Assembly (NCBI GenBank): GCA_905479915.1
Contig: CAJQOH010000023.1
Coordinates: 88,728 to 152,727, forward strand
Direction: 5' to 3'
DNA: 64,000 nucleotides
From: an uncultured Flavobacteriales bacterium
Lineage (GTDB): Bacteria > Bacteroidota > Bacteroidia > Flavobacteriales_E > Vicingaceae
The notes beneath the pieces were generated by a model. The model was given only the letters and a program-made list of their open reading frames with translations. It made no database searches and was not told the DNA's origin. Both the position numbers and the translations under genes were made by a program. How positions within the stretch are numbered: the stretch's first letter is position 1; each line of letters starts with the position of its first letter. Shown in pieces: positions 9,752-17,960 of this stretch.

Positions 9752-11533
9752 ATGAGTACACATCACCATCACGCAAAAGATTTTTTATTTACTTACATCT
9801 TTAGTACTGATCATAAAATGATTTCTAAACAGTTTTTGGTAACTGGTTTTTTAATGGGATTCATTGGTTTAATTATGTCTACATTGTTTAGACTTCAACT
9901 TGGTTGGCCAGGAGAAAGTTTTGAAATGATAGAATTGTTAATGGGAAGTTGGCAAGAAGATGGAGTTATGGCTCCTGATAAGTATTTGTCATTAGTTACT
10001 ATGCACGGAACTATTATGGTTTTCTTCTTGCTTACAGCAGGATTAAGTGGAACTTTTAGTAACCTTTTAATTCCACTTCAAATTGGAGCAAGAGATATGG
10101 CTTCAGGATTCTTAAACATGTTATCTTATTGGTTCTTTTTCATTTCTTCTGTAGTAATGTTATGTTCATTATTTGTAGAAGGTGGAGCAGCATCAGCTGG
10201 TTGGACAATCTACCCACCATTAAGTGCATTGCCACAAGCTATTCCAGGATCTGGAGCAGGTATGACTTTATGGTTAGTTTCAATGTCTATCTTTATTGTA
10301 TCTTCTTTATTAGGATCATTAAATTATATCGTAACGATATTAAACATGAGAACAAAAGGAATGTCAATGACAAGATTACCATTAACTATATGGGCATTCT
10401 TATTAACAGCTATCTTAGGTGTATTATCTTTCCCAGTTCTTTTATCAGCAGCTTTATTATTAGTATTTGATAGAAGTTTTGGAACAAGCTTCTATTTATC
10501 TGATATCTATATTGGTGGTCAAGTATTAGAACATTCAGGAGGTAGTCCAATTTTATTTGAGCACTTATTCTGGTTCTTAGGTCACCCTGAGGTATATATT
10601 GTATTATTACCAGCATTGGGTATTACTTCAGAAATTATTTCTACAATGACTAGAAAACCAATTTTTGGTTATAGAGCAATGATTGGTTCTATGATGGCAA
10701 TTGGATTTTTATCGTTTATTGTTTGGGGACACCATATGTTCTTAACAGGAATGAATCCTTTCTTAGGATCTGTATTTACATTTACAACATTATTAATTGC
10801 AATACCTTCTGCAGTTAAAGTATTTAATTACTTAACAACACTTTGGAAAGGGAATATTGTATTTACACCGGCAACTATGTTTAGTGTTGGTTTAGTATCT
10901 ACATTTATTTCTGGAGGTGTTACAGGATTAATTCTAGGAAACTCTGCATTAGATATTAATGTTCATGATACTTACTTTGTTGTAGGTCACTTCCATATTG
11001 TAATGGGATTATCTGCAATCTTTGGTATGTTCGCTGGTGTTTATCACTGGTTCCCGAAGTTATTTGGTAGAATGATGAATAATAAACTTGGGAATATCCA
11101 TTTCTGGATTACAATTTGTTGTGCTTATGGAGTATTCTTCCCAATGCATTTCTTAGGATTTGCTGGAGTACCAAGAAGGTATTATACAAATTCTGAATTC
11201 CCTATGTTTGATAACATGATTGACATTAATGTATTTATTAGTGTTTGTGCGATCTTAGCAATGATAGGTCAGTTAGTATTCTTCTTTAACTTTGTTTATA
11301 GCGCATTTAGAGGGCCTAAGGCACCAATGAATCCTTGGAAAGGAAATACATTAGAATGGACTTCTCCTGTTGAACATTTCCACGGAAACTGGTATGGAGA
11401 AATTCCTGCAGTTTACAGATGGCCTTATGACTACAGTAAAGTTAATGCAAATGGAGAGTATGTTTATGGTGAAGATTTTATCCCTCAAACAACTCCATTA
11501 GGAGATGATGAAAAAGATGGAGGAGAACACTAA
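9752..11533 (+). CDS. coxA: Cytochrome c oxidase subunit I (heme a, a3-CuB)
   Basis: 593-residue catalytic subunit with about twelve membrane spans. Visible family motifs are TMHGTIMVFF (low-spin heme ligand), GHPEVYIVLLPALG (CuB His, cross-linked Tyr and the D-channel Glu of A1-type oxidases), WGHHMF (CuB histidines) and VGHFHIVMG (high-spin and low-spin heme ligands). The N-terminus MSTHHHHAKDF is naturally His-rich. It reduces O2 to water and pumps protons. It sits 39 bases after subunit II. Confidence 0.96.
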   Translation: MSTHHHHAKDFLFTYIFSTDHKMISKQFLVTGFLMGFIGLIMSTLFRLQLGWPGESFEMIELLMGSWQEDGVMAPDKYLSLVTMHGTIMVFFLLTAGLSGTFSNLLIPLQIGARDMASGFLNMLSYWFFFISSVVMLCSLFVEGGAASAGWTIYPPLSALPQAIPGSGAGMTLWLVSMSIFIVSSLLGSLNYIVTILNMRTKGMSMTRLPLTIWAFLLTAILGVLSFPVLLSAALLLVFDRSFGTSFYLSDIYIGGQVLEHSGGSPILFEHLFWFLGHPEVYIVLLPALGITSEIISTMTRKPIFGYRAMIGSMMAIGFLSFIVWGHHMFLTGMNPFLGSVFTFTTLLIAIPSAVKVFNYLTTLWKGNIVFTPATMFSVGLVSTFISGGVTGLILGNSALDINVHDTYFVVGHFHIVMGLSAIFGMFAGVYHWFPKLFGRMMNNKLGNIHFWITICCAYGVFFPMHFLGFAGVPRRYYTNSEFPMFDNMIDINVFISVCAILAMIGQLVFFFNFVYSAFRGPKAPMNPWKGNTLEWTSPVEHFHGNWYGEIPAVYRWPYDYSKVNANGEYVYGEDFIPQTTPLGDDEKDGGEH

Positions 11534-11580
11534 TTTAACTCACAAGGGTTTAAGTTAAAGTGTAAAACATAGAAATTAAA

Positions 11581-12174
11581 ATGACAACAGTAACATTGGA
11601 AAATACAAACTATAAAGATGAGATTAGAAGAAAGACTTCTAAGCCTTTGATGTGGGTGGGTATTATGAGTATTGTTATGTTCTTTGGAGGATTAACGAGT
11701 GCAGTTGTAGTTAGTCAAGGAGGAGGAAGTTTCCTTACGATAGCAATGCCTCAGGCTTTTGTTATAAGCACATTTGTTATTGTGTTAAGTAGTTTAGCTT
11801 TTCATTTTGGATTAATTTCTGTGAAGAAGGGTAATCACACAATGGCTAAATTGAGTGTAGGAATAACATTGGCTTTAGGATTAGCTTTTGTTGCAACGCA
11901 ATACATGGGGTGGGTAACATTACATGATAATGGTGTTTATGCAATAGGTAGTGAAAGTACTCAACAAAGTTCTTTTTTATATCTATTAACCGCTTTACAC
12001 ATTTTACACCTAATAGGTGGACTTGTAAGTTTAATAGTAGTATTAGTAAAAACAATGAAAGAAAGGTATACTTCTGAAGATTCAGTTGGAATGCAAGTAA
12101 GTTTAACTTATTGGCATTTTCTAGGTGGACTTTGGGTTTACTTGTTCTTTTTTTTAAGATATTCAATAGCGTAA
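11581..12174 (+). CDS. Cytochrome c oxidase subunit III-like protein, short form
   Basis: 197-residue membrane protein of the heme-copper oxidase subunit III family with five predicted spans, ending in LTYWHFLGGLWVYLFFFLRY, which carries the family's C-terminal WHF motif. It is the first of two subunit III genes, 13 bases ahead of the longer one. Paired short and long subunit III genes are common in Flavobacteriia; whether both enter one enzyme is not visible here. Start ATG at 11581 lies 47 bases after coxA. Confidence 0.88.
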   Translation: MTTVTLENTNYKDEIRRKTSKPLMWVGIMSIVMFFGGLTSAVVVSQGGGSFLTIAMPQAFVISTFVIVLSSLAFHFGLISVKKGNHTMAKLSVGITLALGLAFVATQYMGWVTLHDNGVYAIGSESTQQSSFLYLLTALHILHLIGGLVSLIVVLVKTMKERYTSEDSVGMQVSLTYWHFLGGLWVYLFFFLRYSIA

Positions 12175-12187
12175 AAAATAATATAAT

Positions 12188-13060
12188 ATGTCTCATACAG
12201 AAGTAGTAGATAGTAAAACAGCTTGGGCTGGAGATAACAACTCTCCTTTCGGTGCAGGTTACGGTAAATTAATGATGTGGTTCTTCTTAATGTCGGATGC
12301 TTTATCATTTACTGGATTTTTAGCAGCATACGGTTTTTATCGTCATGATTATTCGGCTATTTGGCCTACCGCAGAAAATGTATTTACACACTTTCCATTT
12401 GTGCATAGTCATCAACCATTATTATATGTTGCATTAATGACTTTTATCTTAATTATGAGTTCTGTTACTATGGTATTGGCCGTAGAAGCTGGACAAAGAA
12501 TGGATAAAGGAGCAGTTATTAAATGGATGTTTTGGACTATTATAGGTGGTTTAATATTCGTAGGTTCTCAGGCTTGGGAGTGGATGCACTTTATACATGG
12601 AACTGAGTTAGGAGCTATGGAATTAGGTATAGGGACTGTTGAAATTAATGGAGTAATAGAACAAACACAAGGAATTATTGGACGTTGGGCAGACGATTCT
12701 AAACAAGTTTTAATGTTGCCTTGGAGAGAAACTCTTGGAGATGTTACATCACCTTATATTACTTTAGAGGGAGATGCATTAAAAGCAGCTTTAGCAAATG
12801 CTCACGAAATACATGGAGCTAATCTTACTCATAATGAGTACGGTCATCCATTGTTTGCAGATTTCTTTTTCTTTATAACAGGATTTCACGGAACTCACGT
12901 ATTTAGTGGGGTTGTATTAAACTTTATCATTTTTGTTAATGTAATAATGGGAACGTACGAAAAACGTGGTCATTATGAAATGGTAGAAAAAGTTGGACTA
13001 TATTGGCACTTTGTAGATTTAGTATGGGTATTCGTATTCACATTCTTCTACTTAGTATAA
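12188..13060 (+). CDS. Cytochrome c oxidase subunit III, long form with a hydrophilic insertion
   Basis: 290-residue subunit III homologue. Membrane spans surround a hydrophilic insertion of roughly 80 residues (about 137-220, GTELGAMEL to NEYGHPL). The C-terminal signature FHGTHVFSGVVL and YWHFVDLVWVFVF is complete. The last gene before the 114-nt structured spacer; all earlier oxidase spacers are under 50 bases. Confidence 0.9.
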   Translation: MSHTEVVDSKTAWAGDNNSPFGAGYGKLMMWFFLMSDALSFTGFLAAYGFYRHDYSAIWPTAENVFTHFPFVHSHQPLLYVALMTFILIMSSVTMVLAVEAGQRMDKGAVIKWMFWTIIGGLIFVGSQAWEWMHFIHGTELGAMELGIGTVEINGVIEQTQGIIGRWADDSKQVLMLPWRETLGDVTSPYITLEGDALKAALANAHEIHGANLTHNEYGHPLFADFFFFITGFHGTHVFSGVVLNFIIFVNVIMGTYEKRGHYEMVEKVGLYWHFVDLVWVFVFTFFYLV

Positions 13061-13071
13061 TTAGTGAAACC

Positions 13072-13145
13072 TTATTTTGATGAGTCCATTTTAGTTGGAC
13101 GAGATTAAAATAAAAAGTTGAACTTATCCCGTTGTAGAACGGGAT
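13072..13145 (+). promoter_or_regulatory. Two tandem hairpins in the subunit III/IV spacer
   Basis: The first hairpin has an outer stem 13072-13078 with 13107-13113 (TTATTTT/AAAATAA), an asymmetric internal loop GATGA/GAGATT and an inner stem 13084-13088 with 13096-13100 (GTCCA/TGGAC). The second is a perfect 8-bp stem, 13126-13133 with 13138-13145 (ATCCCGTT/AACGGGAT), with a GTAG loop and no T-run. The lack of a T-run argues against a simple terminator. It may be an mRNA processing or stability element, or a leader for subunit IV. Confidence 0.45.
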
Positions 13146-13174
13146 CTAATAATAAAAGATTTAATAAAGATATT

Positions 13175-13534
13175 ATGGAACATTCAAACGAACCGTATAA
13201 GTACGCAGCTCATCATTCAGAAGAAGAAGGTAAGAAAACCAGAAGAATGATCTGGAATATGTTTTGGGTATTACTAGCCATTACTTCTGTTGAAGTTGGA
13301 TTAGGTCTTACTTGGAAAGAATTAGCCATCGCATGGAGTTGGGTTAAAATGACATTCATTATATTAACGTTGGCTAAGGCTTACTTTATTGTAGCATATT
13401 ATATGCACTTAAAGCATGAAAGAACAGGTCTTCAGAATACTATAATTATACCTTACGTATTGTTAGCGTTGTATCTGATTTACATGGTTGTAACAGAAGC
13501 AACATATACTCACTATATGGAGTATTTGTTTTAA
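13175..13534 (+). CDS. Cytochrome c oxidase subunit IV-like membrane protein
   Basis: 119-residue protein with three membrane spans, matching the prokaryotic cytochrome c oxidase subunit IV (COX4_pro/CyoD-like) family, including the motif YFIVAYYMHLKHE in the middle span. The ATG at 13175 is chosen; an upstream TTG at 13118 would read through the second hairpin and add a non-family N-terminus. It closes the oxidase operon, followed 20 bases later by a terminator. Confidence 0.87.
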   Translation: MEHSNEPYKYAAHHSEEEGKKTRRMIWNMFWVLLAITSVEVGLGLTWKELAIAWSWVKMTFIILTLAKAYFIVAYYMHLKHERTGLQNTIIIPYVLLALYLIYMVVTEATYTHYMEYLF

Positions 13535-13553
13535 CCGAATTTAAACACATTTA

Positions 13554-13583
13554 AAAGATCACAATTTTTTGTGATCTTTTTTT
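13554..13583 (+). terminator. Rho-independent terminator of the act/cox operon
   Basis: An 11-bp stem AAAGATCACAA/TTGTGATCTTT (13554-13564 with 13569-13579) is followed by a T-run to 13583. It lies 20 bases after the subunit IV stop and only 8 bases before the sco start, so sco needs readthrough or a promoter inside this stretch. Confidence 0.88.
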
Positions 13584-13591
13584 ATATCACT

Positions 13592-14311
13592 ATGCCAGCA
13601 CCATCATCAAAGTTTGTAAAAGTTTTTTTTCTTGCTATAATTTTAATGTTACCAGGAGTTATTTACCTGTTAATGTCTAAAGGAATACACCATTACACAA
13701 AGCTTCCATATATAGGACCAAAAGAAGCTGTGAAAAATGCTGATGGAGGTTATGATACAACTTATCATCAAATACCATATTTTGAATTTACAAATCAAGA
13801 TGGTGAAACTGTAACACGAGACGATTTGTTAGGTACAGTTTATGTAACCGATTTTTTCTTTGCTACTTGCCCAACCATTTGTCCTAAAATGGCCGGTAAT
13901 ATGAAATACCTTCAAGATAAGTTTAAAGATAAAAAGAATTTAAGATTCATTTCTATTACTGTAAACCCAGAGCATGATACTCCAGAAGTCTTAAAAGACT
14001 ATGCTGAAATGGTTCATGCAGATACAGACAATTGGACTTTCTTAACAGGGGATAAAGATGCAATATATGAAGCTGCCTTAAAAGGATTCTTTATTAGTGT
14101 GGGAGAAGATGAAGTGGCTCCTGGAGGATTTTTACATTCACAGTATTTTATTTTAGTTGATAAAAATGGACATATTAGAGGTTTGTTTGATGGAACGGTT
14201 TATTCAGAAATGAAGAAAGATTTAACAGATGCCTTAGATATTTTATATAGAGAGGAATCTGTACCATTTAAAGGACAAGCAAATAAAAATAAACTGGAAC
14301 AGCGAAAATAG
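13592..14311 (+). CDS. SCO1/SenC-type copper chaperone for oxidase assembly
   Basis: 239-residue membrane-anchored thioredoxin-fold protein. One N-terminal span (about 9-28) is followed by the periplasmic domain with the copper site Cys93-x3-Cys97 (ATCPTICPKM) and His182 (GGFLHSQYF). Sco proteins deliver copper to CuA of subunit II or keep its cysteines reduced, which suits the position right after the oxidase genes. A GTG at 13571 inside the terminator is rejected as start; the ATG at 13592 is used. Confidence 0.93.
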   Translation: MPAPSSKFVKVFFLAIILMLPGVIYLLMSKGIHHYTKLPYIGPKEAVKNADGGYDTTYHQIPYFEFTNQDGETVTRDDLLGTVYVTDFFFATCPTICPKMAGNMKYLQDKFKDKKNLRFISITVNPEHDTPEVLKDYAEMVHADTDNWTFLTGDKDAIYEAALKGFFISVGEDEVAPGGFLHSQYFILVDKNGHIRGLFDGTVYSEMKKDLTDALDILYREESVPFKGQANKNKLEQRK

Positions 14312-14355
14312 TTTATGTTCTTGTTATCTAGTAAATCATTACTAAATTTGTTAAA

Positions 14356-14583
14356 ATGATTGCTGTGAAAAAAATACTTAGTCTTCTATTATTTACTTTA
14401 ATAAGTCTGTCTACATTTTCACAATGTGCAATGTGTAAAGCAGTAGTTGAATCTAGTGACCAAGGTGAAGGAATTAACAATGGAATAATATACCTCATGT
14501 TTATTCCGTATATGCTGATAGGAACAGTTGGTTACCTGATTTACCGTCATCATAAAAAGAACAACCAGTCAGAAGAAGTTTGA
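14356..14583 (+). CDS. Small exported membrane protein with a CAMC motif, oxidase-linked
   Basis: 75 residues: a signal peptide (about 1-22, cleavage after FSQ), then CAMC at mature residues 1-4, a short loop, one membrane span (about 45-63) and a basic tail RHHKKNN. No function is established from sequence. Small proteins starting QC(A/S)MC are often found next to Sco genes in Bacteroidota, so a role in copper handling or oxidase assembly is a fair inference. Its stop overlaps the next start (TGATG), pointing to coupled translation. Confidence 0.7.
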   Translation: MIAVKKILSLLLFTLISLSTFSQCAMCKAVVESSDQGEGINNGIIYLMFIPYMLIGTVGYLIYRHHKKNNQSEEV

Positions 14584-15254
14584 TGATCATGAGACTATAT
14601 CTTGTTGTTTTAACATTAGTCATATTTCCAAGTATTTTATCTGCTCAATACGGTGAAGCAAAAGATGTTGTTTTTGAAGATGAATTCAAGAAAAGTTTTA
14701 AAACAAAACCAAAACTAGACGTAAAATTTGATAACCGATTTTCTTTTATTAGAGATGGAGCACTTAAGACAGTAGGAATTAAGGTTGGGTTGAATTTTCG
14801 AAGAAAATTTAAAGTAGGCCTAGGTATAAATCAAATGTTGGTGCCAATAGAAACGACAACTTTTGATGATAGTGGTAATGAGTTTCCTGTAAATTTAGAA
14901 TACTTTTATTTTTCACCTTACATTGAATATGTGTATCATAATTCAAGAAAGTGGGAATTTAGTTTGTCAATACAGCATGGTGTTGGTGGAGCAAGTTATC
15001 AATATAACAATCCTCAAGGAGAAAAAATAAAATTACAAGAGAGCATGGTTTTGTCATATGAACCAGCAATGTTAATTGATTACAAGATTGTTCGATGGGT
15101 TGGAATAGGAACAGGGGTTGGCTATAGAATGGTTTACTATAAAGAATCTGGAATTAAAGAACGATTTTCCTCTCCTGAATATGTTATTAAACTGAAAGTT
15201 TATTTAGGTGAAATATTTAGAACTATCACCGGAAAGGAATTAGAAATTGATTAA
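14583..15254 (+). CDS. Outer-membrane beta-barrel family protein, function unknown
   Basis: About 223 residues: a signal peptide (IMRLYLVVLTLVIFPSILSAQ) and then alternating hydrophobic beta-strands with YFYFSPYIEY- and GIGTGVGYRM-like segments typical of a small porin-fold barrel. The start may be 14583 or 14589. It overlaps the preceding gene by one base, so the two are probably cotranslated. No specific substrate can be given. Confidence 0.65.
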   Translation: MIMRLYLVVLTLVIFPSILSAQYGEAKDVVFEDEFKKSFKTKPKLDVKFDNRFSFIRDGALKTVGIKVGLNFRRKFKVGLGINQMLVPIETTTFDDSGNEFPVNLEYFYFSPYIEYVYHNSRKWEFSLSIQHGVGGASYQYNNPQGEKIKLQESMVLSYEPAMLIDYKIVRWVGIGTGVGYRMVYYKESGIKERFSSPEYVIKLKVYLGEIFRTITGKELEID

Positions 15255-15273
15255 TAAATATTGTCATATTTAG

Positions 15274-15307
15274 TTGATCGAAGCAAAAAGAAAAAGAACT
15301 ACCTTTG
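15274..15307 (+). promoter_or_regulatory. Candidate promoter for ruvB
   Basis: TACCTTTG at 15300-15307 fits TAnnTTTG, and TTG at 15274-15276 lies 23 bases upstream, within the spacing reported for Flavobacterium promoters. Transcription would start about 15312, which is the ruvB ATG itself, so the message may be leaderless. This is a motif match only. Confidence 0.4.
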
Positions 15308-15311
15308 AAGT

Positions 15312-16334
15312 ATGAATGAATACCTTGATGCAGATAATGACAATTTAAGCTCTACAGAAAAAGAAATTGAAAAGGTGTTAAGACCACTTTCATTTGACGA
15401 TTTTACGGGGCAGGCTAAAGTTGTAGAGAATTTAAAAGTATTTGTAAAAGCTGCAGAGCAAAGAGGTGAAGCTTTAGATCATGTTTTACTTCATGGCCCT
15501 CCCGGACTAGGTAAAACAACATTGGCTCATATTATTGCCAATGAATTGAATGTGGGTTTTAAAGTTACTTCAGGACCCGTTCTAGAAAAGCCAGGAGATT
15601 TAGCAGGGTTACTTACCAATTTAGAAGAAGGAGATGTATTGTTTATTGATGAAATTCATCGATTAACGCCAGTTATTGAAGAGTATTTGTATTCTGCTAT
15701 GGAAGATTATAAAATCGATATTATGATCGATTCAGGACCAAATGCAAGAAGTGTAGAAATTGAGTTAAATCCATTTACATTAATTGGAGCTACAACACGA
15801 ACAGGCTTATTAACATCTCCTTTAAGAGCTCGTTTCGGTATAACATCAAGATTAGAGTATTACGATGCAAAATTACTCGCAACCATTATAAAAAGATCAG
15901 CCAATATCTTAAATGTTGGAGTGGATGGTAATGCAGCAGATGAAATAGCAAGAAGAAGTAGAGGTACTCCACGTATTACGAATTCATTATTGCGTAGAGT
16001 TCGAGATTTTGCTCAGGTTAAAGGAGATGGCAAAATAAATATGGATATTGCTTTATTTGGATTGGATGCCTTAAATGTGGATAAGAATGGGTTAGATGAC
16101 ATGGATAATCGCATCCTATCTGCAATTATAGATAAATTTAAAGGTGGCCCTGTTGGTTTAACAACAATTGCTACAGCAGTAGCTGAGCAAGCAGGAACAA
16201 TTGAGGAAGTATATGAACCTTTTTTAATTAAGGAAGGGTTTTTAATGCGAACACCTAGAGGGCGAGAAGCTACCGAAAAAGCATACAGACACTTAGGAAA
16301 AGTTAAAGGTCCAGATCAAGGCCAACTGTTTTAA
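15312..16334 (+). CDS. ruvB: Holliday junction branch-migration ATPase RuvB
   Basis: 340-residue AAA+ motor of the RuvABC resolvasome; it drives branch migration with RuvA, which lies at 28790 in this window. Walker A GPPGLGKT at 62-69, Walker B/DEIH at 113-116, sensor GATTRTGLL and arginine-finger region SPLRARFG are complete, followed by the winged-helix C-terminal domain ending in GPDQGQLF. Length is normal. Only ruvB and ruvA are here, and they are 12 kb apart, as is usual in this phylum. Confidence 0.97.
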   Translation: MNEYLDADNDNLSSTEKEIEKVLRPLSFDDFTGQAKVVENLKVFVKAAEQRGEALDHVLLHGPPGLGKTTLAHIIANELNVGFKVTSGPVLEKPGDLAGLLTNLEEGDVLFIDEIHRLTPVIEEYLYSAMEDYKIDIMIDSGPNARSVEIELNPFTLIGATTRTGLLTSPLRARFGITSRLEYYDAKLLATIIKRSANILNVGVDGNAADEIARRSRGTPRITNSLLRRVRDFAQVKGDGKINMDIALFGLDALNVDKNGLDDMDNRILSAIIDKFKGGPVGLTTIATAVAEQAGTIEEVYEPFLIKEGFLMRTPRGREATEKAYRHLGKVKGPDQGQLF

Positions 16335-16350
16335 AGTGTTTTAAAATATT

Positions 16351-16917
16351 ATGAAGTTAGATCATCCTAAATTAATTAGATTGCTTCAGAAAGCTTATTC
16401 AGCAGAACAAGCTGCTGCCTTTGCGTACATAGGTCATGCAAAAGCATCTAACTTAGTAGAAGAGAAAATAGCCATTAAACAAATTGAATTGGATGAGTGG
16501 GAACACCGTAGAGAAGTTCTATCCATCATGAGTCAATATGGAATACCCGTTTCTAGTTTTTATGAGTTTCAGTTTTATATTATAGGAAAAGTAATTTCGG
16601 CAAGTTGTTTTGTTATCGGTTGGTTTATGCCTCATTTCTTTGCTGGAAAATTAGAGAGTGGAAATGTTTGTGAATACTTTGTTATCATGCATTATTTTCA
16701 TGAATTAGGCATTAAAGAACATGATCAGGTTCTATATGATATGGGGATTAAGGAGAAAGAGCATGAGGTGTACTTTTTGGAACAAGTAAAGGACTCTAGA
16801 TTGCTTCCAATTTTTGAAAAATTGTTTGGTTGGGGAGATAACAAAAGCCTTAATGATGTTGACTATACGAACATTGAAACAGTTAAGGAATCAATAAAGT
16901 ATTGTAAAATCAAATAG
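16351..16917 (+). CDS. COQ7/ferritin-like di-iron membrane protein
   Basis: 188-residue protein resembling the demethoxyubiquinone hydroxylase (COQ7) family. Metal-ligand motifs are visible: Glu19 in AEQAAAFAY, the ExxH at 49-52 (EWEH), a Glu in YFHELG and a second ExxH in EKEH. A hydrophobic stretch between about 70 and 95 would bind the membrane. Flavobacteria use menaquinone, so ubiquinone hydroxylation is an unlikely role; the true substrate is unknown. It is 16 bases after ruvB and 24 before queG. Confidence 0.75.
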   Translation: MKLDHPKLIRLLQKAYSAEQAAAFAYIGHAKASNLVEEKIAIKQIELDEWEHRREVLSIMSQYGIPVSSFYEFQFYIIGKVISASCFVIGWFMPHFFAGKLESGNVCEYFVIMHYFHELGIKEHDQVLYDMGIKEKEHEVYFLEQVKDSRLLPIFEKLFGWGDNKSLNDVDYTNIETVKESIKYCKIK

Positions 16918-16941
16918 ACAAATAATCTATCTAAAACTGAA

Positions 16942-17871
16942 ATGAATTTGAAATCTAAATACTCGCAACAAATTAAAACCGAAGCACAACGTTTGGGTTT
17001 TTCTTTTTGTGGTATTTCAAAAGCAGGATTTTTAGAAGAGGAAGCTCCACGATTAGAAAGTTGGCTCAATAAAAACATGCATGGAGAAATGCGTTACATG
17101 GAAAACCATTTTGACAAGAGATTGAATCCAACTTTATTGGTAGAAGATTCTAAGTCGGTTATCTCTCTATTGTTTAATTATTATCCAGAAGAAACCCAAA
17201 GGGAAGATACATTTAAGATATCTAAGTATGCCTATGGAGAAGATTATCATTTTGTAATTAAAGACAAATTAAAAGATATTGTCCATTTTATAAATGATGA
17301 AATTGGTGAGGTAAGTGCACGTGTTTTTGTTGACTCTGCACCTGTTCTAGATAGAGCTTGGGCCAAAAAAAGTGGTTTAGGTTGGATTGGTAAAAATGGA
17401 ATGCTAATCAATAAAGAACAAGGTTCTTTCTTCTTTTTAGCCGAAATAATATTGGATCTAGAGTTAGACTATGATAACCCTGTAACTGATCATTGTGGAA
17501 CTTGCAGAGCTTGTTTGGATGCTTGTCCTACTGAAGCAATTCTTCCAAATAAAGTAGTTGATGGGAGTAAATGTATCTCATATTTTACGATTGAATTAAA
17601 AGATGAAGTCTTACCGAATGAGGTTAAGGGAAAGTTTCAAGATTGGGCTTTTGGTTGTGATATTTGTCAGGATATATGCCCTTGGAATCGTTTTTCTTTA
17701 GTGAATAATGAACCTAAATTTAAACCAAATGAAAAGCTTATTAATTACTCAAAAGTAGAATGGGAGGAACTCACTGATGAGATTTTTCAAGAAATTTTTA
17801 AAAAATCTCCAGTAAAAAGAACCAAGTTTAAAGGATTAAAACGAAACATTAATTTTATTAGTGAAAAGTGA
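16942..17871 (+). CDS. queG: Epoxyqueuosine reductase
   Basis: 309-residue cobalamin- and Fe-S-dependent enzyme that makes the last step of queuosine synthesis on tRNA. The N-terminal DUF1730 part is followed by [11 protein letters not shown] and two 4Fe-4S motifs, [13 protein letters not shown] and [11 protein letters not shown]. The length fits the shorter QueG forms that lack the C-terminal HEAT repeats. The last codons (SEK, stop) lie inside the first two units of a 7-base tandem repeat. Confidence 0.94.
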   Translation: MNLKSKYSQQIKTEAQRLGFSFCGISKAGFLEEEAPRLESWLNKNMHGEMRYMENHFDKRLNPTLLVEDSKSVISLLFNYYPEETQREDTFKISKYAYGEDYHFVIKDKLKDIVHFINDEIGEVSARVFVDSAPVLDRAWAKKSGLGWIGKNGMLINKEQGSFFFLAEIILDLELDYDNPVTDHCGTCRACLDACPTEAILPNKVVDGSKCISYFTIELKDEVLPNEVKGKFQDWAFGCDICQDICPWNRFSLVNNEPKFKPNEKLINYSKVEWEELTDEIFQEIFKKSPVKRTKFKGLKRNINFISEK

Positions 17872-17918
17872 AAAGTGAAAAGTGAAAAGTGAAAAGTGAA
17901 AAGTGAAAAGTGAAAAGT
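17861..17918 (+). repeat. Heptanucleotide tandem repeat (GTGAAAA)8
   Basis: Eight exact copies of GTGAAAA from 17861 to 17916 plus GT. The array starts inside the 3' end of queG and supplies its stop codon. It fills most of the gap between the convergent queG and ubiX genes. Because the stop falls in the second unit, changes in copy number downstream would not alter the protein. Confidence 0.95.
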
Positions 17919-17938
17919 AATGAGGAATTAGTTTTTTT

Positions 17939-17960
17939 CTCTACTCTCTACTCTCTACTA
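17939..17960. repeat. Second heptanucleotide repeat (CTCTACT)3 over the ubiX stop
   Basis: Three exact copies of CTCTACT (17939-17959) with a trailing A. The ubiX stop codon, read leftward as TAG at 17960-17958, lies in the last copy. Together with the (GTGAAAA)8 array, both convergent genes end in 7-base repeats. Confidence 0.85.

Noticed and set aside
13072..13113. Hammerhead-ribozyme-like TGATGA..GAGA around a closed stem
   Set aside because: The catalytic core needs CTGATGA and GAAA and two further separate stems; here the flanking strands pair with each other, so the fold is not a hammerhead.
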